DNA of 34,861 bases from Lachnospiraceae bacterium (GTDB lineage: Bacteria; Bacillota; Clostridia; Lachnospirales; Lachnospiraceae): positions 1-34,861 of the forward strand of contig SVFL01000030.1 of the NCBI GenBank assembly GCA_015056885.1, in the 5' to 3' direction. The position numbers and the translations under genes are program-made. Position 1 is the first letter of the stretch; every line of letters starts with the position of its first letter. Below are positions 7,079 to 15,516 of the stretch, piece by piece. Under the pieces are notes generated by a model. That model saw only the letters and a program-made list of their open reading frames with translations. It did not search any database and was not told where the DNA came from.

Positions 7079-8389
7079 ATGAAAAAGAAAGTGTGTGCAT
7101 TGTTACTCTCTGCAGCAATGATGGCATGTGGCCTGACAGGCTGTGGCGGAACAGATGCAAATGTTGGTTCTTCTGCACCTGCAACAGATTCTAAGGCAAG
7201 CTCTGAGGCTAGTTCTGAAGCGCCTGCAACAGATCCTATTTCTAATCTGATCGCAGCTACCACAGGTACCGTAGAATTGACTGTATGGGCTTCTGAGGAA
7301 GACCAGGATTTGACCAAGAATTTGATTGCTGACTTTGAGGCAGCTTATCCTGATGTGGATTTCAATATTACTCTGGGTGCAGAGAGTGAGTCTACATGTA
7401 AGGATACCGTTTTGGTAGACGTAGAGGCAGCAGCAGATGTTTATACTTTTGCCGATGATCAGATTAATGAGCTGGTAAAGGCAGGTGCATTGCAGTCTGT
7501 ATCCGCAACCTATACATATGATGTAGCAACATCTAATGTAGCAGGTGCCGTTGAGGCAGCAAGTGTAGATGGTACTCTGTATGCATATCCCATGACTGCT
7601 GATAATGGTTACTTTATGTTTTATGATAAGTCTATCTTCACTGAAGATGATGTAAAGTCTCTTGAGAAGATGCTTGAGGTTGCAGCAGCAAATGATAAGA
7701 AGGTTGCAATGTGTGTAGCAGATGGTTGGTATATCTATTCCTTCTTCAAGGGTGCAGGTTTTGATATGTCTCTGAATGCAGACGGCAGTAACAGCTGCAA
7801 CTGGAATGAGGCAGGCGGTACTGATGTAGCACAGGGAATCTTGGATCTGTTCGCTACCGGTTCTTTTGTAAATATGACTGATGAAGAGATGGCAACCGCT
7901 ATTACCGAGGGTACTATCGCAGCATGTGTAAACGGTACCTGGAGAGCAGCGACCGCAGCTGAGGCATGGGGCGAGAACTATGCAGCAACCAAGCTTCCTA
8001 CTTACAAGGTAGCAGGTACTGACACTCAGATGTCTTCCTTCTCCGGATACAAACTGATTGGTGTTAACCCTCACTCTGACAACATTGGTTGGTCTATGCT
8101 TCTTGCAGAGCATCTGACCAGCGAGGCTTCTCAGGTAGCTAGATTTGAAGCTAGAGGCCTTGGTCCCGCAAATATCAATGCAGCAGCTTCTGAGGCAGTT
8201 CAGGCAGATCCCGCTATTGCAGCACTTGCAGAGCAGGCAGCATATGCAACTCCTCAGCGTGTAGGTGGTAACTATTGGTCTCCTGCACAGACTCTTGGAC
8301 AGATTTTGTCTTCCGGTAATCCCGATGGCACTGAGCTTCAGGAGCTTCTTGATACCGCAGTAACCGGTATTGTAGCACCCGTTCAGTAA
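7079..8389 (+). CDS. ganS: ABC transporter sugar-binding lipoprotein
   Basis: A 436-aa solute-binding protein of the MalE-like type. I place the start at 7079 (MKKKVCALLL), after AAGGAGGA; an upstream in-frame ATG at 6947 lies before the promoter. A lipoprotein signal ends in LTGC, with Cys22 as the lipid anchor. A Ser/Ala-rich spacer (about 25-55) is followed by the binding domain, starting TGTVELTVWASEEDQDLTKN. It would sit on the outer face of the membrane and hand galacto-oligosaccharides to the two permeases. Substrate is inferred from the GH42, GH53 and gal neighbours. The symbol is by analogy to B. subtilis ganS. Confidence 0.9.
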   Translation: MKKKVCALLLSAAMMACGLTGCGGTDANVGSSAPATDSKASSEASSEAPATDPISNLIAATTGTVELTVWASEEDQDLTKNLIADFEAAYPDVDFNITLGAESESTCKDTVLVDVEAAADVYTFADDQINELVKAGALQSVSATYTYDVATSNVAGAVEAASVDGTLYAYPMTADNGYFMFYDKSIFTEDDVKSLEKMLEVAAANDKKVAMCVADGWYIYSFFKGAGFDMSLNADGSNSCNWNEAGGTDVAQGILDLFATGSFVNMTDEEMATAITEGTIAACVNGTWRAATAAEAWGENYAATKLPTYKVAGTDTQMSSFSGYKLIGVNPHSDNIGWSMLLAEHLTSEASQVARFEARGLGPANINAAASEAVQADPAIAALAEQAAYATPQRVGGNYWSPAQTLGQILSSGNPDGTELQELLDTAVTGIVAPVQ

Positions 8390-8418
8390 ATCGAATAGGT
8401 ATTTGATGGAATATGACC

Positions 8419-8450
8419 CGCGGGAACGGTGCCAAGGCGGCGTTCCCGTG
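8419..8450 (+). promoter_or_regulatory. Stem-loop between binding-protein and permease genes
   Basis: CGCGGGAACG (8419-8428) pairs with CGTTCCCGTG (8441-8450) around a 12-nt loop. It is followed by an A-run instead of a T-run, so it does not look like a full terminator. Such hairpins after binding-protein genes usually protect the upstream mRNA and give more binding protein than permease; that role is inferred here. Confidence 0.6.
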
Positions 8451-8480
8451 GCCATAAAAAACCGCAGCATGGAGGTAAGT

Positions 8481-9923
8481 ATGGCAAAGACGATGAAAGA
8501 ACAAAAAAGTAAAAAGCAGGGAAATTATTTTAAGGATTTCCTACAGGCAGTATGGAAGGGAGATATTTGGGTAAAAGCATCTCTTCTGATTATGGGAGCC
8601 GGATACTTTGCGAGAAAACAGATCATAAACGGATTGCTGATGCTTGCGTTACAGGTTGCGTTTATCTTCATGATGGCGGTGTATGCAGTGCCCAATCTCA
8701 GCCAGTTTGGCACACTGGGAACCGTGCAGTTTGAACAGGTATTTGATCCTCTGACGATGACAAGCACGGTCAATGACTACGACAATTCCTTTTTAATCCT
8801 GTTGAATTCTATTATTTCATTATTTTTCATCTTCGTGTTCCTGGTGGTTTATATCCATAATATTAAGAATGTGTATAAGCTTCAGGTTATGAAGAGAGAA
8901 GGAAAACATATTCCTACGTTTAAAGAAGATGTAAGGTCTCTGTTTAATGAGAGATTTCATATTACTTTGTTATCACTGCCTGTTGTGGGAGTGGTACTGA
9001 TGAATATTATTCCGATTTTGGTTTTGATAGCTATTGCATTTACCAATTATGATCAGAATCATATGCCTCCCAATGCATTGTTTACATGGGTTGGATTTAG
9101 CAATTTCAAGTCTCTGTTTACCAATTCTGTAACCGTGACTTTTGGATATGCTTTTGGCAAGGTTCTGAGTTGGACATTGGTATGGGCTGTTTTGGCGACA
9201 TTTACCACATTTATTGGTGGAATTCTGTTGGCAAAACTCATTAACAGCAAGTTAACTGTATTTCCCAAAATGTGGCGTACCCTTTTTATTATAGCAATTG
9301 CAGTCCCTCAGTTTGTGACATTGCTTTTGGTACGTAATTTCTTCGGAGATTCCGGTATTGTAAATACGATATGTGCCAACATCGGAATTACTGATTTGCT
9401 TAAGAATATAGGGTTGGTTCATCCCAACTTGACATACATACCTTTTTTGACCAGTCCCGGCTGGGCAAAGGTAATGATTGTATTGATTAATATCTGGGTA
9501 GGCGTACCTTACCAGATGCTGATTTCCACAGGTATTCTCATGAATATTCCGCAGGATCAGATTGAAAGTGCAAGAATTGACGGTGCTACACCGTTCCAAA
9601 TTTTCCGACACATTACAATGCCTTATGTTTTGTTTATTCAGGGGCCTTCTCTGATAACAGATTTTGTAAAGAATATTAACAACTTTAACGTAATCTACCT
9701 GTTGACTCAGGATGTATACGTTACAACAGATCAGCTTCTGGCGAACTCCAACGCCAAGGAGGTTGACCTTCTGGTTACCTGGCTGTTCAGATTGACCAAT
9801 GAATACTACAACTACAAGATTGCATCCGTAATCGGTATTTTGGTATTTATCATTTGTGCAGCGTTTACACTCATTACCTTCAGCAGAATGATGAAGGGTG
9901 ACAGAGAGGAGGTATTCCAGTAA
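8481..9923 (+). CDS. ganP: ABC transporter permease, MalF-like
   Basis: A 480-aa integral membrane permease. The start at 8481 (MAKTMKEQ) follows GGAGGTAAGT; the frame extends upstream to 8403 through the intergenic hairpin and is unlikely to be coding there. Helices in the first 140 residues precede the core permease domain. The cytoplasmic EAA loop that contacts the ATPase is visible as ESARIDGATPFQIFRHITMP. The long N-terminal part is like MalF-type subunits. It overlaps the next permease at TAATG. The partner ATPase is not in the window; a shared MsmX-type ATPase elsewhere is likely. Confidence 0.9.
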   Translation: MAKTMKEQKSKKQGNYFKDFLQAVWKGDIWVKASLLIMGAGYFARKQIINGLLMLALQVAFIFMMAVYAVPNLSQFGTLGTVQFEQVFDPLTMTSTVNDYDNSFLILLNSIISLFFIFVFLVVYIHNIKNVYKLQVMKREGKHIPTFKEDVRSLFNERFHITLLSLPVVGVVLMNIIPILVLIAIAFTNYDQNHMPPNALFTWVGFSNFKSLFTNSVTVTFGYAFGKVLSWTLVWAVLATFTTFIGGILLAKLINSKLTVFPKMWRTLFIIAIAVPQFVTLLLVRNFFGDSGIVNTICANIGITDLLKNIGLVHPNLTYIPFLTSPGWAKVMIVLINIWVGVPYQMLISTGILMNIPQDQIESARIDGATPFQIFRHITMPYVLFIQGPSLITDFVKNINNFNVIYLLTQDVYVTTDQLLANSNAKEVDLLVTWLFRLTNEYYNYKIASVIGILVFIICAAFTLITFSRMMKGDREEVFQ

Positions 9924-10777
9924 TGAATGCGAAAACCAAAAAATTATTTTCTAAAATCGGGACGAATATCCTGCTGGCGTTGCTGGCGGTTATCTGGCTG
10001 GTTCCCATTGTCTGGCTGATTGTAACCTCCTTTAGCGGCTACAGCGGAATTAACGTGGCTCATTTCTTCCCGGAGACATGGTCTTTGAAGAATTATACTG
10101 CAGTTTTGTTTGAGTCCGATTCCGTGGTGCAGTATCCGGTATGGTTCAAAAATACGTTGATTATAGCAATTTTTAACTGTATCATCTCTACGATTTTTAC
10201 TTTGATGGTAAGTTATACCATGAGTTGTATGCGATTTAAAGGAAGAAAGCTGCTTATGAATGTCAGCCTGATTCTGAATATGTTCCCCGGCGTTTTGTCC
10301 ATGATTGCGGTGTACTTTGTAATGAAGTCACTGGGACTGACCAACAGCCATCTGGGTCTTATCATTGTGTACTCGGCAGCTTCCGGACTTGGATATCTGA
10401 TAGCCAAGGGCTTTATGGATACCATTCCTGTTTCTTTGAGAGAGGCAGCGAGACTGGAAGGCGCCAGTCAGGCGAGAATTTTTGTAGACGTGATATTGCC
10501 TTTGTCCAAACCGATTATTGTATATACCATCATCAGTGCTTTTCTGGTGCCTTGGGGTGATTTCGTACTGGCAAAGCTGATGTTGAACTCCGGTATTTCT
10601 ACGGACTGGACCATTGCAATCGGACTTTACAACATGTTGAATAAGTCATTGATTAACAAGTACTTCTCCATATTCTGCGCAGGTGGTGTGCTGGTATCCA
10701 TTCCCATTTCCATCTTGTTTGTAATCATGCAGAAATTCTATGTAGAAGGTGTAACCGGCGGTTCTGTTAAGAGCTAA
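9923..10777 (+). CDS. ganQ: ABC transporter permease, MalG-like
   Basis: A 284-aa membrane permease with about six helices, of typical MalG-like length. The EAA motif reads EAARLEGASQARIFVDVILP. The start codon overlaps the MalF-like stop (TAATG), so the two permeases are translationally coupled and should form the heterodimeric channel. A long periplasmic-type loop after the first helix (PETWSLKNYTAVLF) matches the family. Same operon as the galactanase and gal genes. Confidence 0.92.
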   Translation: MNAKTKKLFSKIGTNILLALLAVIWLVPIVWLIVTSFSGYSGINVAHFFPETWSLKNYTAVLFESDSVVQYPVWFKNTLIIAIFNCIISTIFTLMVSYTMSCMRFKGRKLLMNVSLILNMFPGVLSMIAVYFVMKSLGLTNSHLGLIIVYSAASGLGYLIAKGFMDTIPVSLREAARLEGASQARIFVDVILPLSKPIIVYTIISAFLVPWGDFVLAKLMLNSGISTDWTIAIGLYNMLNKSLINKYFSIFCAGGVLVSIPISILFVIMQKFYVEGVTGGSVKS

Positions 10778-10804
10778 GATTAATCTAAAGGAGTAATGAA
10801 GAAA

Positions 10805-12646
10805 ATGAACAACACTTTTATTGTGAACATTATCCATCGTCCCGAGATGGTACCTGAGTATGCTGAGAAAGTTACCGGACAGGGTAAAGCAGAGGATATC
10901 GGAAGAAAGGCGCTATTGACAGAATCCCTGGATATCTTTAAATTTCAGCAGGAGACTGCACATAAGCATGGTTTGAAGACTACGATTCAGATGACTTACG
11001 CGAGTCTTTTCAATGATGAGGCAGTGGAGATTGCCAAGGCTCATCACGAGCAGTACGGAGATGAGATTTCCCTCTCTTTGCTGGGATTGCCCTGTAAGGA
11101 GTTTCGTGAGAAGTACCAGACCAAGGATTTCTGTATCTGGATGTTCTCCATGGAAGATAAGAAAAATATTGTAGATGATGTATTTGGAAAGTTCTATGAC
11201 AGATTCGGTTTCTATCCTGAGTCCACCGGCTCTTATTATATGGATGCAGAACTGACCAATTACATTAAAGAGAAATATCCAATGGTAAAATGTGCCATTG
11301 CTACCTGTTGGGAGGAAGGTCCTAAGGCATACCATACCTGTAACAACTCCTGGTATACCTTGTTTGACGGCGGCCCTTGGAATCCCTGGATTCCTTCCAA
11401 ACAGAATACTCATGCGCCTGCAGCAAACGAGGCAGAGGATAGTGGTATTGTTGCAATCCCCCATTTGTCCAGAGACCTGCTTGCATGTTATGACGGTAAC
11501 GGTTCCAATTTCGGAACCCATCCCCAGAATGTTTTACGCGGCATGATTTATGACAGCCAGACCTGGGAGATGCCCTATCTGTTCAATCTTGTGGATCAGT
11601 ATCGTCACTTAGCGAAGTACAATAACGGTTATTCTTATAATATGATGTTTGTAGGTCCCGGCTGGCTGAACAAGATGGGACGTTGGGAGGCTCCCTATGA
11701 GCTCCTTGCGAAGTCTTATGAGGAAGGTATGGCATATTATGGACAGCTGAAAAAAGAAGGTCAGCTGGTAGATATGACTATGGCAGAGTTTGCGGACTTT
11801 TATCGTGAAAACAAGACTTATACAGAGCCGGAATGTGCTCTCTGGAAAGATATTTTGTACGGTTCCAACAAGCAGCTGTTCTGGTACAGTGACCCCTATA
11901 TGCGTGCCTGTGTAAATATGGATCAGGGCGGTGCAATTGTGGATTTGAGACCTTATGTTGCCAAGCTGAAATGGGAGGTTGGTATCGGCACCAAACATGT
12001 GCAGGATGCGTCTTATCCCTTCCTGATTCAGGAAAAATATCGCGCAGGTTATTTCACTCACTATGCAGGTGAGGGAACCGTGCGCAGTGCTAAGATTAGC
12101 TACAACGGTGAGGAAGTGGATTTGTGTCTCTGTCGTACTCATGCAAGCTTCTCTCAGGAGGGCAATACAAGAGTGTTGACCTTGGACCCTGTGGATATTG
12201 AGTTTGTGGACTTGACCGTGAAGCTTCAGACCAAGATTTATTTTGAGGAAGGTTCCTCCAAGATTCGCATGGAGCGAAATATTCTGGAGATGAGCAATCC
12301 CGATGCAGAGGTGACCATCAATGAGTACATGGTGGGCTGCTACGGAACTACGGAGTATCCTGAGGATATGTGTGGTATTACACTGGCAGTTACCGATGGT
12401 ACAAATACGGATAGCATTGCTTATGAGTATAAGTGCCGTGAGAAGGCAATGAAGGGCGGTAAGGTCGCAAGTGCAACGATTCCCGCAATCGAGACCAAGG
12501 TATCTTTAAGTACCGACGCTACAGACGGTGAAGCCTACGTGCGAGAGGGTTATGCATTCTCACCCATGTACACCATTGGTTATCAGAAAAAAATCAGCGA
12601 CAAGGAGGTATTTTCCACATGGCTCAATCTGGAAAAGGCAGACTAA
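10805..12646 (+). CDS. Uncharacterised 613-aa protein, possible sugar-active enzyme
   Basis: I do not recognise the family with confidence. Two starts are possible: 10796 is only 2 nt from AAAGGAG, while 10805 (MNNTFIVNIIHRPEMVP) is 11 nt away and preferred. No signal peptide or membrane helix is seen, so it is cytoplasmic. The N-terminal half has alternating strand/helix segments like a distorted barrel (TTIQMTYASLFND, GFYPESTGSYYMDAELTNYI, IATCWEEGP). Tryptophan- and acid-rich motifs follow (WYTLFDGGPWNPWIP, AIPHLSRDLLACYDGNG). The C-terminal part (about 370-613) looks beta-rich. This layout recalls the polysaccharide-deacetylase/GH57/GH38-like fold, and possibly the DUF3863/DUF3864 group, but that is a weak guess. 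Its place between permeases and galactanase argues for acting on imported galactan fragments. Confidence 0.75.
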   Translation: MNNTFIVNIIHRPEMVPEYAEKVTGQGKAEDIGRKALLTESLDIFKFQQETAHKHGLKTTIQMTYASLFNDEAVEIAKAHHEQYGDEISLSLLGLPCKEFREKYQTKDFCIWMFSMEDKKNIVDDVFGKFYDRFGFYPESTGSYYMDAELTNYIKEKYPMVKCAIATCWEEGPKAYHTCNNSWYTLFDGGPWNPWIPSKQNTHAPAANEAEDSGIVAIPHLSRDLLACYDGNGSNFGTHPQNVLRGMIYDSQTWEMPYLFNLVDQYRHLAKYNNGYSYNMMFVGPGWLNKMGRWEAPYELLAKSYEEGMAYYGQLKKEGQLVDMTMAEFADFYRENKTYTEPECALWKDILYGSNKQLFWYSDPYMRACVNMDQGGAIVDLRPYVAKLKWEVGIGTKHVQDASYPFLIQEKYRAGYFTHYAGEGTVRSAKISYNGEEVDLCLCRTHASFSQEGNTRVLTLDPVDIEFVDLTVKLQTKIYFEEGSSKIRMERNILEMSNPDAEVTINEYMVGCYGTTEYPEDMCGITLAVTDGTNTDSIAYEYKCREKAMKGGKVASATIPAIETKVSLSTDATDGEAYVREGYAFSPMYTIGYQKKISDKEVFSTWLNLEKAD

Positions 12647-12831
12647 ATTACAGATGTCCTTCCTGCTTTATGCGAGATTTGGATATTGATATGTTTTATG
12701 ATAAAGAGAAAGACGAGTACTATTGTCTTCGTTGCCAGTATTGCGGCAACGAGGCAGATGTACTGGAAAAAAATGAGATGATTCGATTCCGTTATGGAAG
12801 AATGCATGAGAGAATCACAAATTTTGATTAA
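12619..12831 (+). CDS. 70-aa zinc-ribbon protein, unknown
   Basis: This gene overlaps the end of the 613-aa gene by 28 nt in another frame. AAGGAGG at 12602-12608 precedes the ATG. Cys13-x2-Cys16 (CPSC) and Cys36-x2-Cys39-x2-Cys42 (CLRCQYC) form a zinc-ribbon-like pair of knuckles separated by an acidic segment (DIDMFYDKEKDEYY). The C-terminus is basic and aromatic (MIRFRYGRMHERITNFD). A short ribbon could bind a partner protein or nucleic acid. Nothing shows which, and a zinc ribbon inside a sugar operon is unexpected. No family name is offered. Confidence 0.75.
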   Translation: MAQSGKGRLNYRCPSCFMRDLDIDMFYDKEKDEYYCLRCQYCGNEADVLEKNEMIRFRYGRMHERITNFD

Positions 12832-12857
12832 TTTTCATTAGGTTTTAGGAGGTTGTC

Positions 12858-13955
12858 ATGGCAGAATTTATCAAAGGAATGGATATTTCTACATTGCTGG
12901 AAGAAGAAGCTTGTGGCGCACGCTATTTTGATAATGGTGAGCAAGGCGATATGTTAGAAATCTTACAGAGATATGGGGTAAATTCTGTCAGACTGCGTCT
13001 TTGGAATGACCCTTACTCTGAGGATGGCAAGCCGTATGGTGCAGGCACCAATGATTTGGAGAAGACAATCCTTTTGGCGAAGCGTGCGCTGAAGCTGGGC
13101 ATGGGTTTTCTGCTGGATTTTCATTACAGTGATTTCTGGGCAGATCCCGGCAAGCAGTTTGTACCCAAGGCTTGGAGCGGCTATTCAGAGGAAGAACTGG
13201 AGCAGGCGGTCTATGGCTATACCACAGAGGTGCTTCGCATCTTAAAGGAAAAGGATGCTCTGCCTACACTGGTTCAGGTGGGAAATGAGATTACTAACGG
13301 ACTTCTGTGGCCTACGGGACAGAAGCCCAATTATGAAAATATTGCAAGGTACGTCAGCGCCGGCATTCGGGCAGTGCGCAATTTTGATAAGAATTTGCCG
13401 GTTATGATTCATTTGGACAATGGCGGCAATAACGAGATGTATCGTGACTGGTTTGACCATTACATTCAGATGGGTGAAGACTTTGACATTATTGGCCTGT
13501 CTTATTATCCTTTTTGGCATGGAACCTTGCAGCAGCTTGAGGACAACATGCGTGATATGGCAGAGCGCTATCATAAGAAGCTGATAGTGGCAGAGGTTTC
13601 CATGGGCTTTACCATGGAGGATTATCGAAGTTACGAAGGCGAGACAGCAGGCAAGGGGATGGCCACCAGACCGGAGCTTGTGGAGAAGATTGAATATCCT
13701 ATGACCAAGAAAGGGCAGCAGGATTTCATGACAGATTTTCTGAACCGAATTACCTCTGTGCCGGGTTGCGAAGGCTTTTATTATTGGGAACCGGGCTGGA
13801 TTCCCGTGCCGGGTTGCGGCTGGGCTACGGAAGAGGCTTTAGAGTATACCGGTGAGCAGGGACCGGGAGGCAACGAATGGGCCAATCAGGCATTGTTTGA
13901 CTATGACGGCAATGTTCTTCCTGCACTGGAGACCATTCGGGATTTTCGCAAGTAG
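12858..13955 (+). CDS. ganB: GH53 endo-beta-1,4-galactanase, intracellular
   Basis: A 365-aa glycoside hydrolase of family 53, essentially only the catalytic (beta/alpha)8 barrel. It begins at MAEFIKGMDISTLLEEE with no signal peptide, so it should act in the cytoplasm. The acid/base is Glu144 (QVGNEITNGLLWPTG) and the nucleophile Glu246 (LIVAEVSMGF). The barrel motifs VRLRLWNDPY and LLDFHYSDFWADPG are typical. It would shorten imported beta-1,4-galacto-oligosaccharides for the GH42 enzyme. AGGAGG precedes the start by about 6 nt. Cytoplasmic GH53 enzymes are less usual than secreted ones; a second, secreted GH53 lies at 16776-18656. Confidence 0.94.
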   Translation: MAEFIKGMDISTLLEEEACGARYFDNGEQGDMLEILQRYGVNSVRLRLWNDPYSEDGKPYGAGTNDLEKTILLAKRALKLGMGFLLDFHYSDFWADPGKQFVPKAWSGYSEEELEQAVYGYTTEVLRILKEKDALPTLVQVGNEITNGLLWPTGQKPNYENIARYVSAGIRAVRNFDKNLPVMIHLDNGGNNEMYRDWFDHYIQMGEDFDIIGLSYYPFWHGTLQQLEDNMRDMAERYHKKLIVAEVSMGFTMEDYRSYEGETAGKGMATRPELVEKIEYPMTKKGQQDFMTDFLNRITSVPGCEGFYYWEPGWIPVPGCGWATEEALEYTGEQGPGGNEWANQALFDYDGNVLPALETIRDFRK

Positions 13956-13978
13956 CACTAAGAAAAGAGGAATGTAAC

Positions 13979-15493
13979 ATGAGCAAGTTGTGTGAAAATA
14001 TCGCCGCACTGGTACAGTACGGTCTGGATTGCGGATTGATAGAACAGGACGAGAAAATATACGCAACCAATCTGCTCCTGGATATTTATAACGAAGAAGA
14101 TTATGAGGAGTCTGCGCAGTCTGATGAGACTGCGACGGCTCCGGGAGTTTATAAATTAGAACAAATTTTAAAAAATCTGTTGGATATTGCGGTAGAGAGG
14201 GAGCTTATCCCGGACAGTATTGTTTACCGTGATTTATTCGACACCCGTTTGATGAATGCGATTACACCCAGACCTTCGGAAGTGAATCGCATGTTTTATG
14301 AGAAATATAATCGTTCGCCCGAAGAGGCAACGGACTTTTATTATAAGTTCAGTCAGGATACGGACTATATCAGAAGGTATCGTTTGTGCAAAGATATGCG
14401 TTGGACGGTGGATAGCATGTACGGAGAGATTGATTTGTCCATTAATCTCTCTAAACCGGAGAAGGACCCCAAGGCTATTGCAGCAGCCAAGAATGCCAAG
14501 CAGAGTGGATATCCGAAATGTCAACTTTGTGTGGAAAATGTGGGCTATGCAGGGCGGGTGAATCATCCGGCCAGACAGACCCACAGGGTAATTCCCATCA
14601 CAATTAATGAGAGTGCATGGTCCTTTCAGTATTCTCCTTACGGATACTATAATGAGCATTGTATCGTGTTGAATAATGAACATGTCCCCATGAAGATTGA
14701 GCGGGCAACCTTTGTGAAATTGTTTGATTTCGTAAAGCTGTTTCCTCACTATTTCCTGGGCTCCAATGCAGATCTTCCCATTGTGGGTGGTTCTATTTTG
14801 AGTCATGACCACTATCAGGGCGGAAGATATGATTTTGCCATGGCCAAGACAGATTTTGAGGAGTGTTTTACCATCCCCGGGTATGAGGATATCACGGCAG
14901 GAATTGTGAAGTGGCCTATGTCGGTTATCCGTTTGCAGGGTAGTGATGCCAATCGAGTGATCGATTTGGCGGAGCATATTTTGAACTGTTGGAAATCTTA
15001 CACGGATGAGGCAGCTTACATATTTGCAGAGACGGATGGAATACCCCATAATACCATTACTCCTATCGCAAGAATGCGGAGAGAGAAGTACGAGTTGGAT
15101 TTGGTGCTGCGCAATAACATCACCACAAAAGAGTGTCCTTTGGGACTTTACCATCCCCATGATGAGTTGCATCATATTAAGAAGGAAAATATCGGCTTAA
15201 TTGAAGTAATGGGACTGGCAGTATTGCCTGCCAGATTAAACACAGAGCTGGCTGATTTGGCGCAGGCTATTCTGAAAAAAGAGGATATTCGTGGCGTGGA
15301 GTCTCTTGCAAAACATGCAGACTGGGTGGAGGAATTCCTGCCTAGGTATGAAAATGTAACAGAAGAAAATGTTATGGACATTTTGAAGAGTGAAGTGGGT
15401 AAGGTGTTCGTGAAAGTGCTGGAGGATGCAGGTGTATATAAATGTACTCCTGAAGGCCGTCAAGCTTTTGGACGATTTATTCATGTACTGTAG
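13979..15493 (+). CDS. galT: UDP-glucose--hexose-1-phosphate uridylyltransferase
   Basis: A 504-aa GalT of the Gram-positive type, which is longer than and diverged from the E. coli enzyme. It exchanges UMP between UDP-glucose and galactose-1-phosphate in the Leloir pathway. The nucleophile region is His276-Asp-His278-Tyr-Gln280 (GGSILSHDHYQGG), with the first of the histidines of the HxHxQ motif carrying or flanking the uridylylated site. CQLCVENVGY and INESAWSFQYSPYGYYNEHC are typical of the family. It lies 23 nt after the GH53 gene and 23 nt before galK, in the same operon. Confidence 0.95.
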   Translation: MSKLCENIAALVQYGLDCGLIEQDEKIYATNLLLDIYNEEDYEESAQSDETATAPGVYKLEQILKNLLDIAVERELIPDSIVYRDLFDTRLMNAITPRPSEVNRMFYEKYNRSPEEATDFYYKFSQDTDYIRRYRLCKDMRWTVDSMYGEIDLSINLSKPEKDPKAIAAAKNAKQSGYPKCQLCVENVGYAGRVNHPARQTHRVIPITINESAWSFQYSPYGYYNEHCIVLNNEHVPMKIERATFVKLFDFVKLFPHYFLGSNADLPIVGGSILSHDHYQGGRYDFAMAKTDFEECFTIPGYEDITAGIVKWPMSVIRLQGSDANRVIDLAEHILNCWKSYTDEAAYIFAETDGIPHNTITPIARMRREKYELDLVLRNNITTKECPLGLYHPHDELHHIKKENIGLIEVMGLAVLPARLNTELADLAQAILKKEDIRGVESLAKHADWVEEFLPRYENVTEENVMDILKSEVGKVFVKVLEDAGVYKCTPEGRQAFGRFIHVL

Positions 15494-15516
15494 TTATGTA
15501 GATGAGGTAATGTGAT

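Noticed and set aside
8419..8450. Hairpin after the binding-protein gene as a transcription terminator
   Set aside because: No T-run follows on either strand, and the permeases downstream have no promoter of their own that I can see.
7103..8470. Long minus-strand open frame (455 aa) opposite the binding-protein gene
   Set aside because: It is rich in Cys, Ile and His with no domain sense, and exactly mirrors a clear lipoprotein gene. The opening arises from codon bias of the plus strand.
14234..15175. Minus-strand open frame (313 aa) opposite galT
   Set aside because: Mirror of a confident galT, with no ribosome binding site or recognisable motifs.
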